64,000 nt of DNA from assembly GCA_016868315.1 (NCBI GenBank), contig VGHE01000011.1, positions 1-64,000 on the forward strand, given 5' to 3'. A program made the translations under genes and the position numbers. Below are positions 53,787-61,201 of this stretch, one piece after another (position 1 is the first letter of the stretch; each line of letters begins with the position of its first letter). This stretch comes from Betaproteobacteria bacterium (GTDB lineage Bacteria > Bdellovibrionota_B > Oligoflexia > Silvanigrellales > Silvanigrellaceae). The notes under the pieces are model-generated. The model did not search any database and was not told the origin of the DNA. It saw only the letters and a list, made by a program, of their open reading frames with translations.

Positions 53787-54694
53787 TTCCGAACGTTATT
53801 GGAAGCTGCGAAATCATGGAATTGGTGGGTTCCGGCGGACTCGGAGAAGTCTACCGAGCCATCGACAAAAAGAACGGTCAGACAGTCGCCCTGAAGCGGC
53901 TTCACGACAAATATCAAAACAATCCAAAGCTGCTCGGACTCTTCCATAAAGAAATTCTGATGCACGCGCAGGTATCCCACAAGCACTGCGTGAAATTTAT
54001 TGCTGCAGACCTCACTCCACCGCACGCACACATCGTGACCGAATTCATCGAAGGCATAAACTGCCACTATCTGTTAAAGAAAATCGGCCCGATTCCGCCA
54101 CTTATTGCCTGCTCGATTGTGCTCGACCTGCTGCAAGGGCTCGACCACATTCACTGTCTTGACATGATCCACTCCGACCTCACCCCAGCCAACATCATTC
54201 TTGAGGTGACCGGCCGAACCGTGCTGGCAGACTTCGGGCTCAGTTGCAAACAGGACATTGAAAACTATGAAGGCATGACGGTTGGTACACCAGGATACCA
54301 AGCGCCGGAGCGCCTCACACACGACCCCATGACTCGGGCTGCAGACATTTACAATGCAGGCATTATATTGCACGAGATGTTGATTGGAGACAGGCTATTT
54401 GCCAATGCAGCTCCGAAAGAAGTGCTGGCAGCCATGAAGAATCTTCCCCAACGTTTGCCAAGCACAGGCGACGCGGAGGTGGATGAATATCTCAAGAAAA
54501 TGCTGAAGACCGCTCTGCACATGAATCCGCAGAAGCGCTTCCCCTCTGCGCGGGATTTCATGTTTGCGCTCTACCAAGTCCTGAAAGCATACGACATCCG
54601 GTACACACGCCGCGCGATTCTACAATGGATGATTGACGTAAAGCTCACAACGCTACCACCTGCGGAACCCAAACAAACAATCTATATCCGATGA
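53783..54694 (+). CDS. Hanks-type Ser/Thr protein kinase
   Basis: 303 residues. A single kinase domain: Gly loop GSGGLGEVY at about 16-24, Lys38 (VALKRL), helix-C Glu57, catalytic loop HSDLTPANI (Asp132), DFG 150-152, TPGYQAPE activation loop. The HRD Arg is Ser, as in kinases that do not need activation-loop phosphorylation. No transmembrane or sensor domain, so it is cytoplasmic. The ATGA overlap couples it to the recombinase-like gene before and to the BtuF-like gene after. Substrate unknown; the neighbours are candidates. Confidence 0.94.
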   Translation: MIPNVIGSCEIMELVGSGGLGEVYRAIDKKNGQTVALKRLHDKYQNNPKLLGLFHKEILMHAQVSHKHCVKFIAADLTPPHAHIVTEFIEGINCHYLLKKIGPIPPLIACSIVLDLLQGLDHIHCLDMIHSDLTPANIILEVTGRTVLADFGLSCKQDIENYEGMTVGTPGYQAPERLTHDPMTRAADIYNAGIILHEMLIGDRLFANAAPKEVLAAMKNLPQRLPSTGDAEVDEYLKKMLKTALHMNPQKRFPSARDFMFALYQVLKAYDIRYTRRAILQWMIDVKLTTLPPAEPKQTIYIR

Positions 54695-55488
54695 GCCCTG
54701 CAAATAAACCTTTCCGGATTGTTTCGCTTGTACCAAGCCTGACAGAGACCCTGTGTCACTTTAGACTCGAGTCTGCGCTTGTGGGCTGCACAAGTTTTTG
54801 CGTTGAACCAAAGTCACTGCGCAACACGGTTCCTTCTGTGGGCGGCACGAAAGATGCAGATCTTGAGCGAATAGTTGCACTCAAGCCAACTCATATTGTG
54901 ACTAATCGCGAGGAGAATACCGAGGTTCTTCTTAACTCCCTGCGTGAGAAATCTTCGACGCATGGATTCACACTGATAGAAACGTTCCTTGAATTCCCAG
55001 AAGACAATTTTCAGCTTATCGCTCATCTTGGGCAATGCTTTTCCTTCGAGCTTGAGTCCCAGAAATGGTGCGCAGAACAACGTCAGCGACTCGACACTCT
55101 GCGCACTCTCATGACTGCGAAAAATTCTTTCCGCTTTGCTTATTTCATCTGGATGAAACCCTGGATGTGTGCCGGCCATCAGACCTACATTTCCAGATGC
55201 ATTGAGCTCATTGGTGGACAAAATTTAATCATGACAGGAACCGAACTGAACGAACGCTATCCTGAGCTCAGAGCCACAGATGCACGCCTTCATGAGGCTG
55301 ATTGCCTGTTCTTTTCATCTGAGCCATTCCCCTTTAAGAATCGTCACATCGAAGCTTTTCAACAAGAGGCCGGAAGAAAATTCAAATTTCTTAAGGTCGA
55401 TGGACAGGCACTGAGTTGGTATGGCAGTAGATTTGCAGTCACTCTCACAGAACTGGAGTCGATGCGTGTTCAAATCGAAAAAGTATAG
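54691..55488 (+). CDS. BtuF-like helical-backbone metal receptor, no signal peptide
   Basis: 265 residues, ATGA overlap with the kinase gene. The start RIVSLVPSLTETL, then ALVGCTSFC and ERIVALKPTHIV, is the signature of the BtuF/TroA-like cobalamin- or metal-binding fold with a long backbone helix. BtuF is periplasmic, but this protein has no signal sequence, so it is cytoplasmic or uses another route. No BtuC/D permease genes are adjacent and I see no cobalamin riboswitch. Cytoplasmic members of this family exist in many bacteria; their role is not settled. Confidence 0.88.
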   Translation: MSPANKPFRIVSLVPSLTETLCHFRLESALVGCTSFCVEPKSLRNTVPSVGGTKDADLERIVALKPTHIVTNREENTEVLLNSLREKSSTHGFTLIETFLEFPEDNFQLIAHLGQCFSFELESQKWCAEQRQRLDTLRTLMTAKNSFRFAYFIWMKPWMCAGHQTYISRCIELIGGQNLIMTGTELNERYPELRATDARLHEADCLFFSSEPFPFKNRHIEAFQQEAGRKFKFLKVDGQALSWYGSRFAVTLTELESMRVQIEKV

Positions 55489-56071
55489 TTTCCGATCCAC
55501 TCTTGTCGTAGCAGCCTCAGCCTGCGCTTTGTTCTCGGCTCAAAAAATCGCAGCCCAGAACTCTGCACCTACCGAGGCGTCGGTCTCGTCTGCGCGCGAG
55601 TTGAAGTCAGCCGCTGCAGTTCCAACTTACACAGTTGTCGCTTGCAACGACGGTGATACCTGTCGGCTAAAAAGTGCAGACAACACCCAAATCAAAGTGC
55701 GTCTTGTTGGAATCGATGCACCTGAAATGTCGAAAAAGCGCGGCAAGAAAAAAGGTGAAGGTCAACCTGGGGGCGAGGAAGCAAAAGCATACCTCAATAA
55801 TATGGTTGTCGGAAAAACGGTTTCGCTCCGCTCCTATGGCGTCGACATGTACGGCCGTAACCTCGCAGAGATCATCATCAATAATGAATCTGTTAACATA
55901 AAAATGGTGTCCGATGGATGGGCTGAAGTCTATCGAGGAAAGAAGTCCGGTGGCTTAGATCTTTCCCCCTTCGAAGCGGCCGAGCACGATGCGCGCAAGT
56001 CCAAACGAGGCATCTGGGCGTTGCCGGACTACGAAAGTCCAAAAGACTGGCGAAAAAAGAACAACAACTAA
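55466..56071 (+). CDS. Secreted thermonuclease (SNase family)
   Basis: 201 residues from GTG 55466, inside the end of the previous gene, with GGAG 9 bases upstream; ATG 55421 is less likely since it lacks a signal-like start. The GTG gives a basic n-region (FKSKKYSFR), hydrophobic core and cut near KIAA. Catalytic set of staphylococcal nuclease is complete: Asp64, Arg79 (VRLVGIDAPE), Asp84, Glu87 and Arg131 (DMYGRNLAE). Cleaves DNA and RNA with Ca2+. A Lys/Gly-rich insertion (KKRGKKKGEGQ) lies between the sites. Confidence 0.93.
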   Translation: MFKSKKYSFRSTLVVAASACALFSAQKIAAQNSAPTEASVSSARELKSAAAVPTYTVVACNDGDTCRLKSADNTQIKVRLVGIDAPEMSKKRGKKKGEGQPGGEEAKAYLNNMVVGKTVSLRSYGVDMYGRNLAEIIINNESVNIKMVSDGWAEVYRGKKSGGLDLSPFEAAEHDARKSKRGIWALPDYESPKDWRKKNNN

Positions 56072-56094
56072 TTCCATTTGGGTGCGCTGGAGCA

Positions 56095-58140
56095 TTATTC
56101 AGTCTGCTCTTTTTTACTTTGCGCAAAGAACTCCACCACTGCAGCAGCTACGCTGCGCGGTACTTCGCCACGGCGCACAAGCTCATCTTCACTTGCCTTG
56201 ATAATTCCTTCGACACTCCCAAACTCGAGAAGAAGCTTCTTTCTACGCTTGGGGCCAAGCCCCGGCACTTCGTTGAGAATGCTGCGCAGACTCTTCTTGT
56301 CACGCGTCTTACGATGAAAGCTGATAGCAAAGCGGTGAGCCTCGTTACGAATTTGGGTTACAAGTTGGAACTCGGGCGCTGCTGATGTCAAGAAACGCGT
56401 CTCAGGAACCATATCGGGCAATAATTCGCCCGCCTCATTGCGCTTCGGAATAACAATCCGCTCCGAACTGGCTGTAACCTTCTGAGAACGAAAATTGCGT
56501 TCAGTGCGCGATTTCGCAATTCCATACAATGGCACAGAATCAAGTCCTAGGCTCTTCAAGAGCCACGCCACTTCTCTTACCTGTGGTTCGCCACCATCAA
56601 TGAGCAACACATCCGGCACCTCAAAGCGCCTGTCATTCTTAAAACGGCGACGAATGACTTCACGAAGGCTGGCAAAATCATCCTGTCCGACAACATCTCT
56701 GATGATATATTTACGATAATCCTTTTTCGCTGGCCGCCCATCTCTGAACACAACACCAGAGGCCACAGTGGAGCCTCCCTGAAAAGTAGAGATGTCATAA
56801 CATTCGATCCAAGTGGGTAACTGCGCCAAACCAAGAAATTGCTGCAGCGCTGTGACCCTCTTTTGTACTGATTCGTCGGAACTCAAACTGTCTTTCAGCT
56901 TTCCGCGCGCATTTTCCAGCACCATGGCGCACAAACCATCGAACGCATCAATAAACATTTTCTTTTGCGTACCCTTGAGAGTCTTAATTTCAGCCGGCTT
57001 GGCTCCAACGAAAATCTGGATCTTTTGAGGTGCGAGGTTCTGGCGTTTGGATTTGTCTTGTTCGAGCGCGTTCAAGAGTGCGTTTAGGCTTTCAACTCGC
57101 GCTGCGTTTAAATATTGCATAGCCGACGGAAAAAACAGCGACGGAGGAATCTCATGTTGCGCATAAAATTGCCCAACAACCTGGTGAATGAATTCTGCCT
57201 GAGAGAAAATCTCCTGGCTTTGTGGATCCTCGCTTTCAAACTGCAGTTCTGACAGCTTTTCCAAACCATCGCGGATCAAATGTGCATTTGCCCCAACCAA
57301 CTTTCCGTCGCGGACGATTGCGAAATAAACCGATACACTCTGACTACTCCAGGCAAAATCAACAATATCGGCATCAAAGCCAGGAAGAAGTGTTACGCTC
57401 TGCTGTTGGGAAAGTTTCTCCAAAGCACGCAGTTGATCTCGGAGAAGTGCTGCTTTTTCAAAATTCATTACTTGCGCGGCCGAGTTCATATCCAGTTTGA
57501 TTTTTGCGACGAGCTCAGCCGTCTTTCCAGACAGAAGAGCCACAACGCGCTCGACCAGATCCTTGTAGTGGCCTTGGTCGACCTCGAGCTTACAGGGGGC
57601 AAGGCATTTCTTGATGTGGAAGTAGTTGCAAGGCCGGGTTACGGTTTTGAACACATTAGGGGTGCACTTCACGAGCGGAAAAAATCTCTGAATCACACTG
57701 AGAGTCGACTGAAGCTCGGCCGCATTGGAATAGGGGCCGAAGTAGATTCCGCCATCGTTGCGCCGTTTCCTGGTCTGAAACACCCGGGGCCAAGCATCTT
57801 CAAGGGTCACCTTGAGGTAAGGGTAGGTTTTGTCGTCCCTCAAAAGGATGTTGTAGGGTGGACGGTGGTGCTTAATCAGGTTGTTTTCGAGAAGAAGCGA
57901 CTCATTTTCGTTGTCGACAACAATGAACTCGAAATCATAGATTCGGGCAACTAGAGCCCTGGTTTTGGGCGCGTGCCTGTCTAAGCCGCTAAAATAACTA
58001 CGCAATCTATTTTGAAGATTTTTTGCCTTACCGACATACAAAACTTTCCCGTCGGCGGATTTGTGGATATACACGCCAGGATGAGTTGGAACCTTTGCAA
58101 CCTTTTCCCGCAGAGCGGCCAATCTTTCGTTTGTTGTCAA
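56095..58140 (-). CDS. uvrC: Excinuclease ABC subunit C
   Basis: 681 residues. UvrC makes both incisions in nucleotide-excision repair. GIY-YIG domain at the start (PGVYIHK, KVLYVGKAKNLQNRL), cysteine-bearing CNYFHIKKCLAPC, a UvrB-binding motif in the middle, the RNase H-like 5' nuclease (CYDISTFQGG, DVLLIDGGEPQV) and a C-terminal helix-hairpin-helix pair (LNEVPGLGPKRRKKLL). The start is TTG 58140, supported by homology (first residues TTNERLAAL) though the SD is poor. Convergent with the nuclease gene, 23 bases apart; divergent from the R3H gene, 28 bases. Confidence 0.96.
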   Translation of the reverse strand: MTTNERLAALREKVAKVPTHPGVYIHKSADGKVLYVGKAKNLQNRLRSYFSGLDRHAPKTRALVARIYDFEFIVVDNENESLLLENNLIKHHRPPYNILLRDDKTYPYLKVTLEDAWPRVFQTRKRRNDGGIYFGPYSNAAELQSTLSVIQRFFPLVKCTPNVFKTVTRPCNYFHIKKCLAPCKLEVDQGHYKDLVERVVALLSGKTAELVAKIKLDMNSAAQVMNFEKAALLRDQLRALEKLSQQQSVTLLPGFDADIVDFAWSSQSVSVYFAIVRDGKLVGANAHLIRDGLEKLSELQFESEDPQSQEIFSQAEFIHQVVGQFYAQHEIPPSLFFPSAMQYLNAARVESLNALLNALEQDKSKRQNLAPQKIQIFVGAKPAEIKTLKGTQKKMFIDAFDGLCAMVLENARGKLKDSLSSDESVQKRVTALQQFLGLAQLPTWIECYDISTFQGGSTVASGVVFRDGRPAKKDYRKYIIRDVVGQDDFASLREVIRRRFKNDRRFEVPDVLLIDGGEPQVREVAWLLKSLGLDSVPLYGIAKSRTERNFRSQKVTASSERIVIPKRNEAGELLPDMVPETRFLTSAAPEFQLVTQIRNEAHRFAISFHRKTRDKKSLRSILNEVPGLGPKRRKKLLLEFGSVEGIIKASEDELVRRGEVPRSVAAAVVEFFAQSKKEQTE

Positions 58141-58168
58141 CGCTCCATACCCCTAAGGAGAGACTCTG

Positions 58169-59461
58169 GTGAGTTCAAACTCTCAGCTCCATCTGACCAA
58201 TGACTCATTCCTGTACGCATGCCAATCCGAATTCGCTGCGAGAACTAAAAAAGACGGAACATTCAAATCGCATATTCGCTTTGAAGCTTTTCTCTTGGGC
58301 GATTACAAGCGTCCCGGGCAAGCGACCATGCGTGATTTCTCCGAACTCGTGAACGCAATCACCGCCCACCATGCTCAGGCAACACCTCAGTTCCGCCGCA
58401 ACGAATCCCTGAACCTGGACACCGTCTCATACTTTACCTGCGCCATCGCGACATTATTTGCCGACCTCGAAGAGGCATGCAAGGTCGTATTCGGACTCGG
58501 GCTTCCCATTATTCCCTCTGAGCCTCCTGAATATTCAGCCGAGGCTCCACTGTCGAATGCTCTCATCCAAAAGCGAAACCAATACCTCTCGAACACACGC
58601 ACCGCAGAAGCAACAGCAACGGCATACGAAGCATTTCCACTGAAGGAAGTGACTGTTGCTGAAGAAGCGCTTCAGTCGAGCATCTGGTCGTGCGAAGTTT
58701 GGGACACAATCGCTGATGCAATTCACTCGAAGCTTGGCCAATATGCCGACACTGCAATGGGCTTTGCTTACTGGAAATATCAAGAAACTCACGCCAAAGC
58801 AGAAATCGATTGGCGTGTCCGGCCACCCGTCGGAGAAGCCTATGCGAAGGCCTTCAAACCGATGCAGCGCTCAGCACGTGGTGAGCGTGGCGACCGCGGC
58901 GACCGACATGGTCGCGACGGGCGCGGCGGAGCAAAAGGACCAGGAGCCGATCGTCGTCCTGCGCACGACAAGCCACGTGCAGAGCGAGGCGAACGCACAG
59001 AAAGAGGGGATCGCGGGGAGGTGCGTTCAAGCGAGCACAGACCTCAGCACACCGAGGCGCAAGCTGATCACCGCAGCCGAGGCGTCGCGACACGTGAGGC
59101 TCCACGTGGGGCGCTTGAGAGCGGCGAACGTCAGCACAGAAGACGCGAAAATTTTGCTCCGGAGGGGGGCGACTCACCACGCAGAGAACACCGCCGCGAG
59201 CGAGCCGAACGCCCCTCAGGTCAAGGTTCTGTTCCCACCAGCAGTGAGGCTCAATTGCAGGACGCACTTCAGGAAGTCCAATCCGCAATTGCTGCTTTAA
59301 AGCAAAATCCGGGCAGGGGAGAAGTGGCACTTAAGCCAAACAACAGCTTCATTCGCAGACAGCAACATTCACTTGCGGTGGAGTTGGGATTCGACACCGA
59401 GAGCCGTGGCGAAGGCCGCGAGCGCGGTGTGGTGATTCGCTCACCTGGGCTGCCTGGCTGA
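58169..59461 (+). CDS. RG-rich R3H-domain protein, probable RNA binder
   Basis: 430 residues from GTG 58169, with AAGGAG 9-10 bases before. N-terminal 230 residues are helical and unrecognised. Residues about 235-345 are dominated by Arg, Gly, Asp and Glu (RGERGDRGDRHGRDGRG), disordered and similar to RGG RNA-binding regions. The C-terminal 45 residues form an R3H domain: ALKPNNSF, RRQQH (the RxxxH motif), FDTESRGEG and RGVVI, like the C-terminus of Jag/KhpB. There is no KH domain. It probably binds single-stranded RNA or DNA; partner unknown. Confidence 0.87.
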   Translation: MSSNSQLHLTNDSFLYACQSEFAARTKKDGTFKSHIRFEAFLLGDYKRPGQATMRDFSELVNAITAHHAQATPQFRRNESLNLDTVSYFTCAIATLFADLEEACKVVFGLGLPIIPSEPPEYSAEAPLSNALIQKRNQYLSNTRTAEATATAYEAFPLKEVTVAEEALQSSIWSCEVWDTIADAIHSKLGQYADTAMGFAYWKYQETHAKAEIDWRVRPPVGEAYAKAFKPMQRSARGERGDRGDRHGRDGRGGAKGPGADRRPAHDKPRAERGERTERGDRGEVRSSEHRPQHTEAQADHRSRGVATREAPRGALESGERQHRRRENFAPEGGDSPRREHRRERAERPSGQGSVPTSSEAQLQDALQEVQSAIAALKQNPGRGEVALKPNNSFIRRQQHSLAVELGFDTESRGEGRERGVVIRSPGLPG

Positions 59462-59544
59462 TTTTTAGGCTATCTTTGTCTTGAATTCATGCAGGTGACT
59501 TCAACGCTTGCCGATTTGAACTCGGATCGTCATAAACCAACGCT

Positions 59545-60801
59545 ATGCCGACCCGCATTAATCTCCATCCCCCGACCTCAGAACACTTCACGCTTTGGCG
59601 ACTTCCATGGCAGATGCTTATGGCGTCCGCACCACTTGCCATACTCATATTGGCCTTGCTGCTGATTCCCAGATCCCCATCTGGCTCCACGCCGCTTGAG
59701 CAATTATCGAACACTGAATTTTTCCGAACCCTTCGTGCGCAGTGCCTCTCACTCGAATCATCCGTTTCGGTGCATGAACTTAAAGACAACTTCCTCACCA
59801 ATGAACGCATCAACGACGCAGGACTGCGCCAGATCTTTCAAAGCGCAGGACTCTCACATCTCTTGGCACTGTCGGGCAGCCAGACTGGCCCTGTCTCTGC
59901 GTTCATGTGTCTTTGTGCCGTCGGATTTCTTGTGGCATGCCTTTCTGTGTTTCGACCTTTCGCAGAACAAAAAATTCTAACCACCATTCGTCTCTGTGGG
60001 TTGCTTTTAGAGCTTATTGTTCTGGCTTGCATGGTTGGACTCTTCCAATCAACGGGTGCGCTCAACAAAGTCCTTTCCTCAAAAATCACCTCGCTTTTAA
60101 TACAACCCCTCAAGGTCTCTCGCACAGCACCGGCGATTCGAGGATTTATTGTCGATTCGAGAATCACTCTCACGCTTCCGTGGCTCATTGCATTTGTCTT
60201 GGGTCAAAACCCTGTTCACGACCTATCATTTCTGCTCTCAACTCTGGGAGCACACACAGCTCAACTTGTTTCAATTTCTGTAGCAATCCTGCGCTCAAAC
60301 AAAGACATTGTCCAAAGCGAAAAATCGCAATTCTTGCTCAGTGCCTGCATCAAGTTTGCTGGAACACTCTCACAGTGGATCATCATCACAGCACTCACAA
60401 GTACTCTCATGTGCCTCTTCTGCTTCCAACTCTGGCCCGTAGAGAATGTCTTCGACAAAATTCTTGCCAATTTGGTTGCAGGACCGCTGGTACTTTTTCT
60501 TATCACGCCAGCATCTCTGCTGGTTATTACGTGCATCGCATTGAACTTCGACCTAGGTCTGACAATGGCTAGTTCATGTCTTGAAGTGGGGCTGAGGATG
60601 CTCGTTGTTATCGGTGAATCATTTGCCCGCGAGAGCCCGACGGCAAACCGTCTTGCCACCCCGTTTCTACGCCCGGGAGTCTCGGTAGAGTGGTACATGC
60701 ACCCCTACATCGGATTGCTTCTCCTTGTCGTTTTGCTGGCCGGATCCCTCTCATATATCCATAGGTTTCGCTCAATTAGACTCCGAGCAGGGGTCGCCTA
60801 A
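59545..60801 (+). CDS. ComEC-like competence channel domain protein
   Basis: 418 residues with about eight hydrophobic segments. The periplasmic-facing motif SAGLSHLLALSGSQTG is the ComEC/Rec2 competence-domain signature (GLxHLLAxSG), and the following helices fit that domain. ComEC carries single-stranded DNA across the inner membrane. Neither the N-terminal OB domain nor the C-terminal beta-lactamase-like domain of full ComEC (about 750 residues) is present, so this is a minimal form. SD is not visible. It lies 83 bases after the R3H gene and on the same strand. Confidence 0.85.
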   Translation: MPTRINLHPPTSEHFTLWRLPWQMLMASAPLAILILALLLIPRSPSGSTPLEQLSNTEFFRTLRAQCLSLESSVSVHELKDNFLTNERINDAGLRQIFQSAGLSHLLALSGSQTGPVSAFMCLCAVGFLVACLSVFRPFAEQKILTTIRLCGLLLELIVLACMVGLFQSTGALNKVLSSKITSLLIQPLKVSRTAPAIRGFIVDSRITLTLPWLIAFVLGQNPVHDLSFLLSTLGAHTAQLVSISVAILRSNKDIVQSEKSQFLLSACIKFAGTLSQWIIITALTSTLMCLFCFQLWPVENVFDKILANLVAGPLVLFLITPASLLVITCIALNFDLGLTMASSCLEVGLRMLVVIGESFARESPTANRLATPFLRPGVSVEWYMHPYIGLLLLVVLLAGSLSYIHRFRSIRLRAGVA

Positions 60802-60882
60802 GCGCCTTCGACGCACTGCAATTCTGACTCACAATCTTTCAATTTTTTTGATAAAATTCCGATATGACATAGGGAGGTGTTT

Positions 60883-61182
60883 ATGAAGGCGAAGGTTCTG
60901 AGATTGACGATGGTTTTCGCTTTGTTGTTCACTTCAGCGACGTCATGGAATGCATTTGCGGCTCCCAAGGGAGGTGGCAAAAGCCTTGAGAGTAGCAAAA
61001 CGGTCAAATACAAGAAAAAGACCGAAGTAAACTTCGATGACGCAACGATTGAAGGTTCGGTGAGAACACCCTTTGGTGCGGGTTTGGGCTCTCGTGACCA
61101 AAACTTCAAAAACAACTTCATCAAAATCCGAAAGAACTTCCACGACCAGATGCTGATGAGCTCAGGTGGCAACGCACCATGA
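60883..61182 (+). CDS. Short exported protein
   Basis: 99 residues from ATG 60883, preceded by GGGAGG at 5 bases. Signal peptide with cut after AFA before APKGGG. The mature 73 residues are basic and contain the string TEVNFDDATIEGSVRTP and FIKIRKNFHDQM; I recall similar short EG...P...IRxxF proteins from deltaproteobacterial loci but cannot verify it. No cysteines. It converges with ligA, 19 bases apart. Function unknown. Confidence 0.8.
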   Translation: MKAKVLRLTMVFALLFTSATSWNAFAAPKGGGKSLESSKTVKYKKKTEVNFDDATIEGSVRTPFGAGLGSRDQNFKNNFIKIRKNFHDQMLMSSGGNAP

Positions 61183-61201
61183 TTCGGCTGTAAAAAAAGG
61201 T

